Shown one piece after another: positions 25,075 through 34,330 of a stretch of 64,000 nt of DNA. Location: assembly GCF_005930355.1 (NCBI RefSeq), contig NZ_VDBO01000019.1:1-64000 (forward strand), read 5' to 3'. Made by a program: the position numbers and the translations under genes. The notes beneath the pieces are model-generated. The model searched no databases. It was not told the DNA's origin and saw only the letters and a program-made list of their open reading frames with translations. The DNA comes from Paenibacillus sinopodophylli (GTDB taxonomy: Bacteria > Bacillota > Bacilli > Paenibacillales > Paenibacillaceae). Each line of letters begins with the position of its first letter. Position 1 is the stretch's first letter.

Positions 25075-28000
25075 TTAGCGAGACAGCAAGTTATACAACA
25101 CTTGAGCTACTTCGGCTCTGCTTGAAACATGGCCTGGAAGAAGCTTGCCATTCGTTCCGGAGATAACACCTGCGTCAACAAGCGCTTTGAACGCCTCATC
25201 CGCATAGCCGGAAATATTACCTGCATCAGCAAAGCTGGATAGTGAAGCTGATCCCGCTTGTGCAGCTGGCAGCTCTCCAATCTCGCTTAGCGCTCTGTGC
25301 AGAAGCGTAAATAGCTCCTGACGAGAAATGGTTTGGTCAGGCGCAAAGCGGTTCCCTTCAAAACCGTTTGCAATGTTCAGACGCTTCGCAGCAGCCAAAT
25401 AACCCGTATAATACGTGCTGCCTGCATCTGCGAAATTGCTTGCTCCTTCAGCATCAGGCTTAATGCCATAAGCATTCAGAAGCAATACGATAAACTGTCC
25501 ACGGGTTACAGTAGCGTTCGGGCTGAAATGTGAAGCATCCGTTCCGCTTGTAATATCCCGTGCTGCCAAGAAGTTAATTGCTGGTGCGTACCAAGCCGAT
25601 GCAGCAACATCAGAGAAATCAATTTTGTTGTATCCAATAATGTATTGGGAGAAATGCTCTGTTGCATATTCCACTGCAGCGTTCGTTTTGTTGTAATGAC
25701 CTCTAATCACTTGTAGTTCGCCCTCATCCGTTACATAGTAGACGATTAAGGCATTTGGATCTTCTCCTGCCTTCAATGTATATGGCAAGGAAACGAATAC
25801 TTTAGAGCCGCCGAAAGTAGTAATGATTGATTGTCCTGCGAATACCGTTAAGTCATATACCGGGCGGTCGCCAAGTACTTCTTTGTTTTCTTCCGCAAGC
25901 TCTGATTTCGAAATAATAAAGCTGATATCGCCTGAATCACTGTTCGCGCTAATTGATTTCAGTGTGCTCGCATCGAACGTAATCGAACCAATCCCCACTG
26001 TAATTTTCAATTCAGCATTTGCGCCAGATACGAGCCCGTTGAACGCGCTTCTCGGAACGGTAACTTGAATATCGCTCTTCTGCTCCGAATCTTCCACTTT
26101 AATCTCTAGAACGGCTTTCTTGCCTTCAGCTTCTGCCTGTTTTGCTTTATCCAGCAAACCAGTCACAGTAGCTGCAGGTACCAATGCAACAGCTGTACCG
26201 GAAGCTTCATCCACTTTGGAAGCGACTGTAGCGACTACTGTATTACCGGATTGCGTAATGTTGTCCGGAGTCGTTGTGCCGACGCTACCTCCACCAGTGC
26301 CGCCAGTGCCTCCTGTTGGTGGTGCAACATATTCCGGAACGATAACGGTAACCGTTGCACTTGGCAGTGTGGTCAGCGTTTCTTTATATCTAACCTCGTA
26401 GCCGCCAATAAGCAGCCCAGTAATTTCAGTACCCGTCACAGGCTGATAAGTGGATTGATTAACGGAGCGATACTCCAATCCCGCATTTACGCCTGTAATT
26501 TTACCACTGTTTTGCAAAGTGTTGGTTGGCGCTACACCTGCAAGCCCTTGTGGTGCAGCCACGTTTGCTTTAATACGAAGCTCAACAGCCGGGCTTGCGC
26601 TGAAGTCTTCATAGGTTGCGTAACGAACCGTGTACAGATCAGGAGTCAGACCTGTAAGCTTGCCAGCACTAATTGCTGTTTCTGGTACAGTGACGTATAC
26701 ATCTTCCGTGCCATTCCCTTTTTTGTACTCCAATGTGTACTCGGACTTGTATTCGACACCCGCTGTCAAGCCATCAATTTGTCCATCATCGTTCGCAATC
26801 GTGGACGGATGTACAGCACTAAGCGCCGATGGAGGCGCAAGCTCCTTGTAGCCACGAGCATACAAAGTAACGAAGGCGCTTGGAGCATACGTAATGCCGT
26901 TTTCTATTTTGGCAGCAAACCGTACAACATATTCTTGGCCTGGCTCAACGCTAATCGAATCGCCTGTTACAGGTTCGTATGACGAGTCTGGAGCGCCTTT
27001 CAGCTTATATTCAAGTCCAGCTGGAAGAGCAACTTCCTCACCATTCACAATGCTTACAATTTCACCTTGGCCTGAAGCTGATTCAGGTGGCAGGTTAGTT
27101 AGATTGGTCGGAGCCGCTTGGAAATCTGGAACGATGATCTCTACTACTGGACCTGGAGCATACAATTCTGATTTTACAGTTGTAAAATTGTCTGCTTCTG
27201 AGTGAAAACCTGGTTTAGCTGCATAGCGGAATTCATACACACCTGGTTTTAAACCAGTAATTGAAGTGCCCAACAATTCTTCTGTTGCTTTATATGGAAC
27301 AGGTGTATATTCCTCGTTCGAATCTTTTAATTTGTATTCCAAGGACTTGGTCGCAATAACTTGGCTTCCGCCTATTGTCGTTACGTTAGCAATTCCTTCA
27401 ATCTTCGCGTCCTCGCCGCCTTCAGTGGTCGGAGGTACTGCAGTCAATCCGCTTGGTGTAAGTTCTGTACGTGAGAAAAGCGTTCTCAAGCTGTTTACTT
27501 TTAAGTTTTTGGCATTGGCATTATCATGCGTAGCATTCCAATACCCCATAAGTTCCACGTGTCCAAGGATTGGAGCCGGGTTACCATTCGCGTCTTTATT
27601 ATTCTTGTTGTACACCAATACATATGGAGCTTGAACTCTGCTCGCAGTAGTCGGTGTACTATTTGCTTTCGCTGCGGCGTTTTTATAATAGTTAATCTTA
27701 GTACCTGCAATTGTATTTTCGGAAATAATGTTTTGCAAGTATTCATTAACCAAATTCACATAAATCGGTGTAATACTCCACGAATCCTGTCTTGTGTGAA
27801 GGAAGTTGGTACCACTAGTGTCACCCCATGTTGGACGAGGATTGGTAGCATTTCCAGGTGAGCTTCCGATCCCGCCATCGAGCTTGGCATCAAAGTTGTA
27901 CACTTTCTCGATTCCGTACTCATTTGCTACTTGGTTTACGTATTTTACAATTCCTTGTGTATCACCGCACCAAGCGCAGCCAATAAGCAGGGCATGTGTG

Positions 28001-28998
28001 CCTTCCGAAGAAAGTGTAAATTTCAGTTCATCTAGCGTCACCGAATCGATGACGATTTTAGGATCTTCATTGCTAAAGATGACTGGTGTGGCCGGTCTAG
28101 GAGAAACTGACACTGTTCTAAATTCGTTATATGAACCAGAAATGTAAGATTGGTTCGTAAGCACTTTGTAATTCGCATTTTTTGTACCTGCTGGCGAGAT
28201 TTTATCGAACACACCGCGAAGCGCTGTTTTGTATGCATCTGCTCCGCTGCCGTTCTGCAAAGCTGCAAGACTGCCAGCGCTGCTAATGCCCTCAAGGGAA
28301 GCAATAATCGGGGTCGGCTTGCCCTCCGCATCCTTATTGTTCTTGTTATAGATGAATAGGAACGGGGAGTCCACGACATTTACTTCCTGCGCACCCGGGG
28401 AACCTTCACCCGTGTAAGTAAACGCTAGTTTACCTGAATTACCTGCTGTCACACCGTTAAGATTTTTCAAATAACGAGCGGCCAAATCGACATAGCGTAT
28501 ACTGAAGCTTTTATTATTTTGCGCAGCAGACGCAGCGGTATTTGGGTTTGTAGCTGTACCCCCTGTATCTATTTCATAATTAGGTTCCTGTGGCCTCGCA
28601 ATGTCCACCCAGCCGTCTGGTCCGTCCAGCTTCGTATCGAAGTTTTTGATCGACGTCACTCCGTATTCCTTGGCTACATCATTGATATAACCGATAGCGG
28701 CTTGCGTCTCAGGCTGCCATGATCCACCAAATAGAAGGATATAGTTATCATCCGGAGCAGGCTCCGTTCCATTCGTAGCATTTCTCAGCAAATAATCGAG
28801 CTCGTAATACGTGAGTGTTTCGAATACATGATCTTTACCTGCGAGTGCTTCATACTTTGATCCGAAATAGTCCTGTGTAGCGCTAATTCCTGCTGGTTCA
28901 GGAGCTGCAACCGCGCTGCTTGCCCCAAAAACCGGCAAAGCCACTACCGCAGACAACAGCAAGGCGATCCATTTCTTTGATTTTATTGCCTTTTTCAT
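25075..28998 (-). CDS. SLH surface protein with two thioredoxin-like domains
   Basis: 1307 residues; AGAGGTG precedes the ATG. Signal peptide to about residue 32. Two related domains follow, about 55-245 and 315-500, each with LLxGxxW-x-x-x-TQ, VAxEYG, NFDxKLDG and YNKNNKDAxGxPxPI. The second has a thioredoxin-type centre C341-A-W-C344 (GCAWCGDTQ); in the first the same place reads GGSWQPETQ, so both cysteines are lost. About four fibronectin-like modules (500-880) end in PxxYxVRxA, then a Thr/Gly linker near 895 and the conserved pre-SLH domain. Three SLH domains (about 1126-1175, 1187-1240, 1250-1305) bind the wall. It is likely a wall-anchored disulfide-active protein, a function inferred from the CxxC motif and neighbours. 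Confidence 0.88.
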   Translation of the reverse strand: MKKAIKSKKWIALLLSAVVALPVFGASSAVAAPEPAGISATQDYFGSKYEALAGKDHVFETLTYYELDYLLRNATNGTEPAPDDNYILLFGGSWQPETQAAIGYINDVAKEYGVTSIKNFDTKLDGPDGWVDIARPQEPNYEIDTGGTATNPNTAASAAQNNKSFSIRYVDLAARYLKNLNGVTAGNSGKLAFTYTGEGSPGAQEVNVVDSPFLFIYNKNNKDAEGKPTPIIASLEGISSAGSLAALQNGSGADAYKTALRGVFDKISPAGTKNANYKVLTNQSYISGSYNEFRTVSVSPRPATPVIFSNEDPKIVIDSVTLDELKFTLSSEGTHALLIGCAWCGDTQGIVKYVNQVANEYGIEKVYNFDAKLDGGIGSSPGNATNPRPTWGDTSGTNFLHTRQDSWSITPIYVNLVNEYLQNIISENTIAGTKINYYKNAAAKANSTPTTASRVQAPYVLVYNKNNKDANGNPAPILGHVELMGYWNATHDNANAKNLKVNSLRTLFSRTELTPSGLTAVPPTTEGGEDAKIEGIANVTTIGGSQVIATKSLEYKLKDSNEEYTPVPYKATEELLGTSITGLKPGVYEFRYAAKPGFHSEADNFTTVKSELYAPGPVVEIIVPDFQAAPTNLTNLPPESASGQGEIVSIVNGEEVALPAGLEYKLKGAPDSSYEPVTGDSISVEPGQEYVVRFAAKIENGITYAPSAFVTLYARGYKELAPPSALSAVHPSTIANDDGQIDGLTAGVEYKSEYTLEYKKGNGTEDVYVTVPETAISAGKLTGLTPDLYTVRYATYEDFSASPAVELRIKANVAAPQGLAGVAPTNTLQNSGKITGVNAGLEYRSVNQSTYQPVTGTEITGLLIGGYEVRYKETLTTLPSATVTVIVPEYVAPPTGGTGGTGGGSVGTTTPDNITQSGNTVVATVASKVDEASGTAVALVPAATVTGLLDKAKQAEAEGKKAVLEIKVEDSEQKSDIQVTVPRSAFNGLVSGANAELKITVGIGSITFDASTLKSISANSDSGDISFIISKSELAEENKEVLGDRPVYDLTVFAGQSIITTFGGSKVFVSLPYTLKAGEDPNALIVYYVTDEGELQVIRGHYNKTNAAVEYATEHFSQYIIGYNKIDFSDVAASAWYAPAINFLAARDITSGTDASHFSPNATVTRGQFIVLLLNAYGIKPDAEGASNFADAGSTYYTGYLAAAKRLNIANGFEGNRFAPDQTISRQELFTLLHRALSEIGELPAAQAGSASLSSFADAGNISGYADEAFKALVDAGVISGTNGKLLPGHVSSRAEVAQVLYNLLSR

Positions 28999-29169
28999 TC
29001 TTATACACCTCTACCTATCAGAATAGTTGGAATTAAAGCGATGAAAAATAATGCAGTTCCTATTATGTGAGTGTGAGTACATTTCTCGTACGTTCTTATG
29101 TATGTGTTAGAACGTTATTGCAACCTCTGCAAATGACGCCGCCCCTCCTTGTTATAGACTATGTGGATA

Positions 29170-29285
29170 AAAAAAGAGATTCGTAGCAGGTGCGCTTGCG
29201 CCTGCATCGAATCTCTGGTTGACCAGTTGATTATTGTGCTCTTTAATTATCCGTCGAAAGGATTCATCATTCATCCCCTGCAACC
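29170..29285 (-). ncRNA. Leader RNA 2: conserved core plus intrinsic terminator
   Basis: Lies between the promoter at 29286-29315 and the thioredoxin-like SLH gene. It has an upstream hairpin (ATCC/GGAT), the core AATAATCAACTGGTCAACC with the CTGG/CCAG stem, then a terminator AGAGATTCG/CGAATCTCT with an inner GCAGG/CCTGC stem and seven T residues. Over 31 bases around the core about 26 agree with leader 1, while the terminator stems differ in sequence but not in shape. That is the pattern of a conserved RNA element, not a copied DNA repeat. Confidence 0.65.
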
Positions 29286-29315
29286 ATCATAAAGCGTTAT
29301 TCCGCTCGCTGTCAA
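29286..29315 (-). promoter_or_regulatory. Sigma-A promoter of the thioredoxin-like SLH gene
   Basis: On the minus strand TTGACA (29315-29310) and TATGAT (29291-29286) are separated by 18 bases. Confidence 0.8.
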
Positions 29316-29502
29316 TGATTTTTACGCATTTCACATCAGATTAGTCGGAATTAATTTTTATTTGCTGTTTGATTACATGCTCGATTAGCACTCGTATATT
29401 TACATTTACCGTCAAATTGATTAATCGTCCATTAACAAATGGGCTTTATACTAGCTGTAGTGTCACATCTTATACTTGAAATAGAGAGAGGATTTGCTCT
29501 TC

Positions 29503-30132
29503 ATGGGAATTCATACGTATTTTCAATCGCTTAACGATCTTGAACGCATTATTCGCTGCCCTGGAAAATTCAAATTTGAAGAGCATAGCGTGTCCGCTCA
29601 TTCATGGAAGGTTGTACAATACGCCAAAACGTTGGCAGATATTGAAGAAAGCAACGGCGTTACGATCGACTGGAAGAAGCTTTACGAAATTACGAGCAGC
29701 CATGATTATGGTGAAATTTTTATTGGCGACATCAAAACACCGGTGAAACATTATTCTATGGAGCTCCGCGGCATGCTGCAGCAGGTAGAAGAAGGCATGA
29801 TTGCTTTATTTATAGAAGAGAATATTCCTGAAGAGCTTAAGCCTATCTTCCGCAGACAGCTGCGCGAGGGCAAGGATGATTCCATTGAAGGGCTTATTCT
29901 TGAGGTTGCGGACAAATTGGATCAAGTTTACGAGGCGCTTACTGAATTGCTAAGAGGCAATACTGAGAAAGAATTTGTCGTTATGTACCGTGAAGCGCTT
30001 GTCAAAATCAAAAAAATAAAGCTGCACTGCGTCGATTACTTTTTGAAGCATATTTTGCCCGATATTGTGAATGATAGCTCTAATTGCCACGTCGATATTC
30101 AAAAGATTACGAAGGAAGCCTTGGCGCTTTAA
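29503..30132 (+). CDS. YfbR-like HD-domain nucleotidase
   Basis: 209 residues from ATG 29503, with GAGAGG 11 bases upstream; a TTG three codons earlier is too close to that site. The HD pattern is complete: H33 in SVSAHSW, H67-D68 in TSSHDYGEIFIGD, and a distal D in EVADKLDQVYEAL. YfbR-type enzymes cleave deoxynucleoside 5'-monophosphates and so steer dNTP pools. Length and helical make-up fit. It stands alone, divergent from the SLH gene. Confidence 0.85.
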   Translation: MGIHTYFQSLNDLERIIRCPGKFKFEEHSVSAHSWKVVQYAKTLADIEESNGVTIDWKKLYEITSSHDYGEIFIGDIKTPVKHYSMELRGMLQQVEEGMIALFIEENIPEELKPIFRRQLREGKDDSIEGLILEVADKLDQVYEALTELLRGNTEKEFVVMYREALVKIKKIKLHCVDYFLKHILPDIVNDSSNCHVDIQKITKEALAL

Positions 30133-30267
30133 CGATCGATTCCCCTTCAACCTTAATCCCCGCTCAAGCAGCTCCATGAAGCATTGTAACCGAACTCCTT
30201 CAATAACGGTGCAGCGGAATGATCCATTATCTTATACAGCGCACCTCCATGAAGGTACGCTGTACAT

Positions 30268-30828
30268 TTAATCTTCAATGATTGTTAGCAGCTCTGATGC
30301 TGGCGTACGAGGCTTAGGTGCTGGGATTGCATCCGGGCTGAAATAGCCCAAATGCAATGTGCCTACCACTTTTTCCTCTGGTGATACACCTACTGCTGCT
30401 AAGAAAACAAGGCTCTCGTTATAAGGACTTGTTTTCCATACCACTCCAATTCCTTGTTCCCAGGCGAGCAGCTGAATATTTTGGATTAACGCCGACGTTG
30501 CCGCAAAGGCCTCTTCCCATGCTTTCTGAGGCAGATCGGCCCTCATCACAACAATCAGATGAGCGGGTGTATCACTGCAGTATGCTTCTAACATCTGAGC
30601 ACCATGCTTCGCTACGAATTCCGGCTGCCGCGTATTCAGCACTGCCTCGGCGAAAACACGTCTTCCGTCACCCATAAACAGAATGAACCGCCACGGCTCT
30701 TTCTTAGAATGAAATGGCGCCCATATCGCGTTATCCAGCAAAGCTAGCAGCGTTTCCTTCGACAGCGGCCTGCCATCGAAATCTTGAATCGTCCTTCTCA
30801 TGCGAATGGTTTCTATGACCTTATTCAT
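30268..30828 (-). CDS. Nitroreductase family FMN oxidoreductase
   Basis: 186 residues from ATG 30828, with AAGGTGG 6 bases upstream. It opens with VIETIRMRRTIQDFDGRPLS, the family's FMN-binding RRSxRxF region, continues with WAPFHSKKEPWRFI, and ends with GTLHLGYFSPDAIP. These homodimers use FMN and NAD(P)H to reduce nitro compounds, quinones or flavins. It follows the siderophore-binding lipoprotein gene by 22 bases, so it is in the iron operon and may supply reduced flavin for iron release; that role is inference. The frame is open upstream to 30960 but that part overlaps the lipoprotein gene. Confidence 0.87.
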   Translation of the reverse strand: MNKVIETIRMRRTIQDFDGRPLSKETLLALLDNAIWAPFHSKKEPWRFILFMGDGRRVFAEAVLNTRQPEFVAKHGAQMLEAYCSDTPAHLIVVMRADLPQKAWEEAFAATSALIQNIQLLAWEQGIGVVWKTSPYNESLVFLAAVGVSPEEKVVGTLHLGYFSPDAIPAPKPRTPASELLTIIED

Positions 30829-30850
30829 CTCATCCACCTTATCATAACGA

Positions 30851-31894
30851 CTAAGGCTGCAGCGAGAAGGAAGCTGCAATTTCGTCAATAACTTTGCTAA
30901 GCCCAATCGGTCCGAAGCCAGCGAACCAGAGATTCGCATCTCCGATATAAACCCGTTCATTCTTAACCGCGTTCAGATAGGTCCAGATCGGCGTTTCCAT
31001 AATATGATCGAGTGCAAGTTTATTCTCGTCTCCAGGACGAAGAATAATAAACATACGATCTGGATTCAGCTCAGGCAGTACTTCTGCTGAGATCGGAACA
31101 TTCCATGAGTCCTTGAAATCAATGCCCTCAACCGATACAGGTGTTAAACCCAGCGCTCCAAACAACGTAAAGTTATCGCTTGGCTGGATGAGCTGCAATT
31201 GCTTATCCTGTACCCTCATGAAAGCTACCGTTTCGTCTGGTGCTGCAGTAGCCAGCTTGTCATGAACAACCGTTACTTTCGTATTGTACTCGGCTTGGAT
31301 ACGATCAGCTTCCGCTTCCATACCGAATACGGCTGCTGTTTCACGGAATCGTTCCCAATCACCTTCATTCTCATTATCGAAAAGAATAGTGGGTGCGATT
31401 TTGGACAACTGCTCATAATTCGCTTCGTTCAGTGTCTTCGATGCCAGAATAAGATCTGGCTCCGCTTGGAGCAGCGCTTCGAAATTAGGTGCTTCGCCCG
31501 AACCAATCACTAGCGTATCCTTCATCTGGTCAGCCAAATATTCAGGAAATCCAAGATCATTGTAAGTAACCATCGCATGCGGCTCAATACCTAGAGCAAG
31601 CAAATGATCAGCGAAAACATAAAGCATGCCTGCTACCTTCTTAGGATGGAGCGGTACCTCAATATCTCCTTTAACCGTCTTAATGATTCGAGTTTCATCA
31701 GCAGCAGCGGATGGAGACTCGGCATCTGGCGCAGCCGTTGGTGAGCCTGCCTGTTCAGCCGTATTTGCAGCAGCCTGGTTTGCAGCATTTTCATTGGTGC
31801 CACAGCCAGCCAACAACCCGATAAGCAGCAGCATGGAGAGAATGACGGCCCCCCGTCTTATTACTTGGTTAAATAAACTTATGTTTGACAACAT
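30851..31894 (-). CDS. Fe3+-siderophore ABC transporter substrate-binding lipoprotein
   Basis: 347 residues. Signal peptide with lipobox LLAGC (lipidated Cys near residue 31), an Ala/Pro-rich spacer, then a class III binding protein (about 65-345): VKGDIEVPLHPKKVA, the hydrophobic DHLLALGIEP, PNFEALLQAEPDLI, KIAPTILF. This matches FeuA/YfiY-type carriers that deliver ferric siderophores to an ABC importer. No permease gene is in the window, so the import pore is encoded elsewhere. A Fur box lies 27 bases upstream. The AraC/Btr-type gene precedes it and the nitroreductase follows. Confidence 0.92.
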   Translation of the reverse strand: MLSNISLFNQVIRRGAVILSMLLLIGLLAGCGTNENAANQAAANTAEQAGSPTAAPDAESPSAAADETRIIKTVKGDIEVPLHPKKVAGMLYVFADHLLALGIEPHAMVTYNDLGFPEYLADQMKDTLVIGSGEAPNFEALLQAEPDLILASKTLNEANYEQLSKIAPTILFDNENEGDWERFRETAAVFGMEAEADRIQAEYNTKVTVVHDKLATAAPDETVAFMRVQDKQLQLIQPSDNFTLFGALGLTPVSVEGIDFKDSWNVPISAEVLPELNPDRMFIILRPGDENKLALDHIMETPIWTYLNAVKNERVYIGDANLWFAGFGPIGLSKVIDEIAASFSLQP

Positions 31895-31919
31895 GTGCTA
31901 CACGCCTTCCAATGTGATT

Positions 31920-31936
31920 TTGATAATCATTATCAC
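31920..31936. promoter_or_regulatory. Fur box ahead of the siderophore-binding lipoprotein gene
   Basis: TGATAATCATTATCA (31921-31935) is a near-perfect Fur 7-1-7 palindrome, so the gene should be repressed when iron is plentiful. Confidence 0.87.
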
Positions 31937-31983
31937 TATTTATTATAGGCAGACGTCTTTACCAAAGCCATGGATAAGCGTGC

Positions 31984-33582
31984 TCAGCGCATGGACATTT
32001 GGCTCATGAACAATTCTGTCATCCGGCGCAAAAACAAATCATGAGACACGGATGTGTAGCATGAATAGTTGCGTGAGGCTCCAAGATCATAAATATGTCC
32101 GCTGTTTACTGCTTTCAGTTCACGCCAAACCGAATGAGTGGTCAAGGCATGCCTTAGAGCCTCGCGTTGCTGAACTTCACTAGCGGTGAATAGAATGAGA
32201 TGATCAATATCGTATTCTACAAGCTGCTCAATGGTCACCATGCGAGAATGAGATACTTCGTTTAATTGGCTGGGCATTGTCAGCTGCAGATCGCGATAGA
32301 GAACGGTACCTAAGTTGCGGCTGCCGAATAATTGGAAACGACCGGCCTCGAACTGCGCAACCGCAACAGTCCGGTCACCAATCTTTTCTCTTACAGCAGC
32401 ACGTGAGCGTTCGGCGAGCGTTTCATACTGCTCCAGCCATAACTCTGCTGCTTCGGTACGATTCACTGCCCTACCGATTATACGCAGATGGTCACGCCAT
32501 TCTCCGTGGAAAGGCACGGTACAGGTAGGGGCAATATGCCGGAATAGATCCGCCTTATCCGGCTCTGCGTAATCCCCCCGTTCAAAGCTAATAATTAGCT
32601 CCGGTCTTGCTAGCAAAAGCCTGTCAAGATCAGGCTGCCCATAACCCACTTCCATCGTAGCTTGCAGCCCGGCATTTGGCTCTTGTGATGGATTGACTAG
32701 TGCGGCAAAGGGCTGCATGCCAAGCGCTAGCAAATGACCGGTATAGGGAATAGCTGCTGAAGCAATGCGCGATGACATCCGGTGTTTCTTCATATACACA
32801 GTAGGAGAGAAGCCTGTAACGGCTTTGAACTTACGGCTGAAATAAAACTCATCTTGGTAACCGACCCTATTAGCTGTTTCTCTAATCGTACGCTCGGTAC
32901 CCAGCAGCAGATCACCAGCATGCGCAATACGCACTTCATTCAAATATTCCATCGGCCCTTGACCTACAATTCGCTTGAAGAGTCGAGAATAATGAGCGAC
33001 GCTCATGCCTGCCATTGCTGCCAGCAGCTCTCGAGTAAGACTATTGTGGAAATGAGCATTCATGTGCAGCTTGGTTAATTGAATGCTCTCATGAGCTTGA
33101 TCGTAATGCTGCTCTGGCTCCGAATTTTGCTCTAGCTCTAGTCGCTTGCGCACAGCTAACAGCAGCTCTTGAAAACAAATATTGGCTTGCATGCGATCCC
33201 ATCGATTACCGTCCCAAATGCTGCTTATCCTTCGGGCCAGCTGAGGCGCTTCAGGCAATGATACGGCTCGCTCCTCTTCTTCTCTCTCGCTCTCGCGACG
33301 GAGAACACCATCTTCGCTTTCCGCATATATCTCAAATTCAAGCTGATTATATACCAGCGGCTGGTTGCCCCTTGCGTCTATCCTCCAACTGGCTCTCGGC
33401 GAGAGCACCAGTACATGAGCGGGATGCACAGCCAGCGGCTGACCGTTAACGACAAGCTCTCCGCTTCCCTTTGTTATTACAATCAGCATGTGATGGTCTG
33501 ATTGCTGGAGGCCGCGCATTGTAACGTCTGTATGGACGGTTTGCATACCTATGAGCGAATATAATCTGTCTGTTTCTTTCAT
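31984..33582 (-). CDS. AraC regulator fused to a siderophore-binding domain (Btr-like)
   Basis: 532 residues, no signal peptide, so cytoplasmic. Residues 1-110 resemble an AraC cupin sensor. The two-helix-turn-helix AraC domain is at about 175-270 (LTRELLAAMAGMSVAHYSRLF, then IRETANRVGYQDEFYFSRKFK). Residues about 275-525 are a periplasmic-binding-protein fold (HLLALGMQPFAALV, DRLLLARPELIISF, HIAPTC). This is the layout of Bacillus Btr, which binds ferric bacillibactin in the cytoplasm and activates the uptake operon. It lies directly upstream of the Fur-controlled lipoprotein on the same strand, its expected target. AAGGAG and GGGAAG precede the ATG. Confidence 0.9.
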   Translation of the reverse strand: MKETDRLYSLIGMQTVHTDVTMRGLQQSDHHMLIVITKGSGELVVNGQPLAVHPAHVLVLSPRASWRIDARGNQPLVYNQLEFEIYAESEDGVLRRESEREEEERAVSLPEAPQLARRISSIWDGNRWDRMQANICFQELLLAVRKRLELEQNSEPEQHYDQAHESIQLTKLHMNAHFHNSLTRELLAAMAGMSVAHYSRLFKRIVGQGPMEYLNEVRIAHAGDLLLGTERTIRETANRVGYQDEFYFSRKFKAVTGFSPTVYMKKHRMSSRIASAAIPYTGHLLALGMQPFAALVNPSQEPNAGLQATMEVGYGQPDLDRLLLARPELIISFERGDYAEPDKADLFRHIAPTCTVPFHGEWRDHLRIIGRAVNRTEAAELWLEQYETLAERSRAAVREKIGDRTVAVAQFEAGRFQLFGSRNLGTVLYRDLQLTMPSQLNEVSHSRMVTIEQLVEYDIDHLILFTASEVQQREALRHALTTHSVWRELKAVNSGHIYDLGASRNYSCYTSVSHDLFLRRMTELFMSQMSMR

Positions 33583-33619
33583 CTTGTCTTCCCGCTCCTT
33601 TCACTATCCCCTTTAGACA

Positions 33620-34184
33620 ATCCGCTTTTTCTCTTGCATCACCATTACTCATGTCTGCTTTCAGCTCTGTTGTTCGTATGGAAGGATGAACCGTCAGTTG
33701 TGTTATGCCGCACTTTATAGTTTTTATAATCGCTATAAATTGATCTTTCCTATCCTTGTACTCCTCAGACGGATTAAGATCATATGGAAGTGAAATCATA
33801 TCATTAATCAACAGAATACCACGTTTTCTAGCCGAGTCGATTCTTTTTTGAAACAACTTCTTTTGCGCGTGATGGAGGAAGGGCTGCTCCACGATATGCA
33901 GCGGCAAATTGAGAGGAAGACGATATTTTTCGCACAAATCCAAAGTCACTTCCAAAAAATCCCGACCACCGTTTAAGCCCATAACACTTCCGGCATGGCT
34001 ATCCAGATGAGTGGGCTCTATGCCCATGGATACAGCAGCCTGAATTTGAGCGTCTAATTCAATTCGTACCTCTTCAGAATTAGCGTTAGTTTCTATGGCT
34101 ACGCTGTTTCTATGGCTACGCTGTCTCTATGGAAATCACCACTCGCAGTCGATCGTTAGCCGCATAGCCCAACCTTCGATTCAT
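33620..34184 (-). pseudogene. Broken ChbG/YdjC-type carbohydrate deacetylase
   Basis: AGGAGG precedes ATG 34184, which opens with NRRLGYAANDRL, the usual start of Paenibacillus ChbG/YdjC homologues. The frame then meets a stop and a tandem 17-base duplication. The family resumes with IELDAQIQAA and the signature GIEPTHLDSHAGSVMGL, continuing to ITQLTVHPS near the C-terminus before running out of frame into the AraC gene. The segment with the catalytic DD motif near the N-terminus is deleted. An ORF of 193 codons (33446-34027) survives but is not a whole enzyme. Confidence 0.75.
34090..34134. repeat. Two-and-a-half copies of a 17-bp tandem repeat
   Basis: TTTCTATGGCTACGCTG occurs twice in a row and a third partial copy follows (TCTCTATGG). 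It lies at the deletion point inside the ChbG pseudogene. Confidence 0.8.
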
Positions 34185-34229
34185 CGCATTTCCTCCTGTT
34201 TGACGAAAATCCATCTATTATGAGACAGC

Positions 34230-34269
34230 AATAGGGATACAAACACTTTCATGTGTCTGTATCCCTATT
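34230..34269 (-). terminator. Hairpin after the DUF423 gene
   Basis: AATAGGGATACA pairs with TGTATCCCTATT and the inner bases continue the stem. There is no clear T-tract. Confidence 0.6.
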
Positions 34270-34330
34270 CGTCTGTATAGGCTATAAATTATCACGTCGA
34301 CAGCCTCTGTGCTACAAAAGAGAAAGTCGT

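Larger units (their letters stand above)
29000..29502. other. Divergent intergenic region holding leader 2 and both promoters
   Basis: The left 165 bases are the untranslated stretch between the leader-2 terminator and the SLH gene. The right part (29330-29500) must hold the promoter of the plus-strand HD-domain gene. No further gene is visible. Confidence 0.5.
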
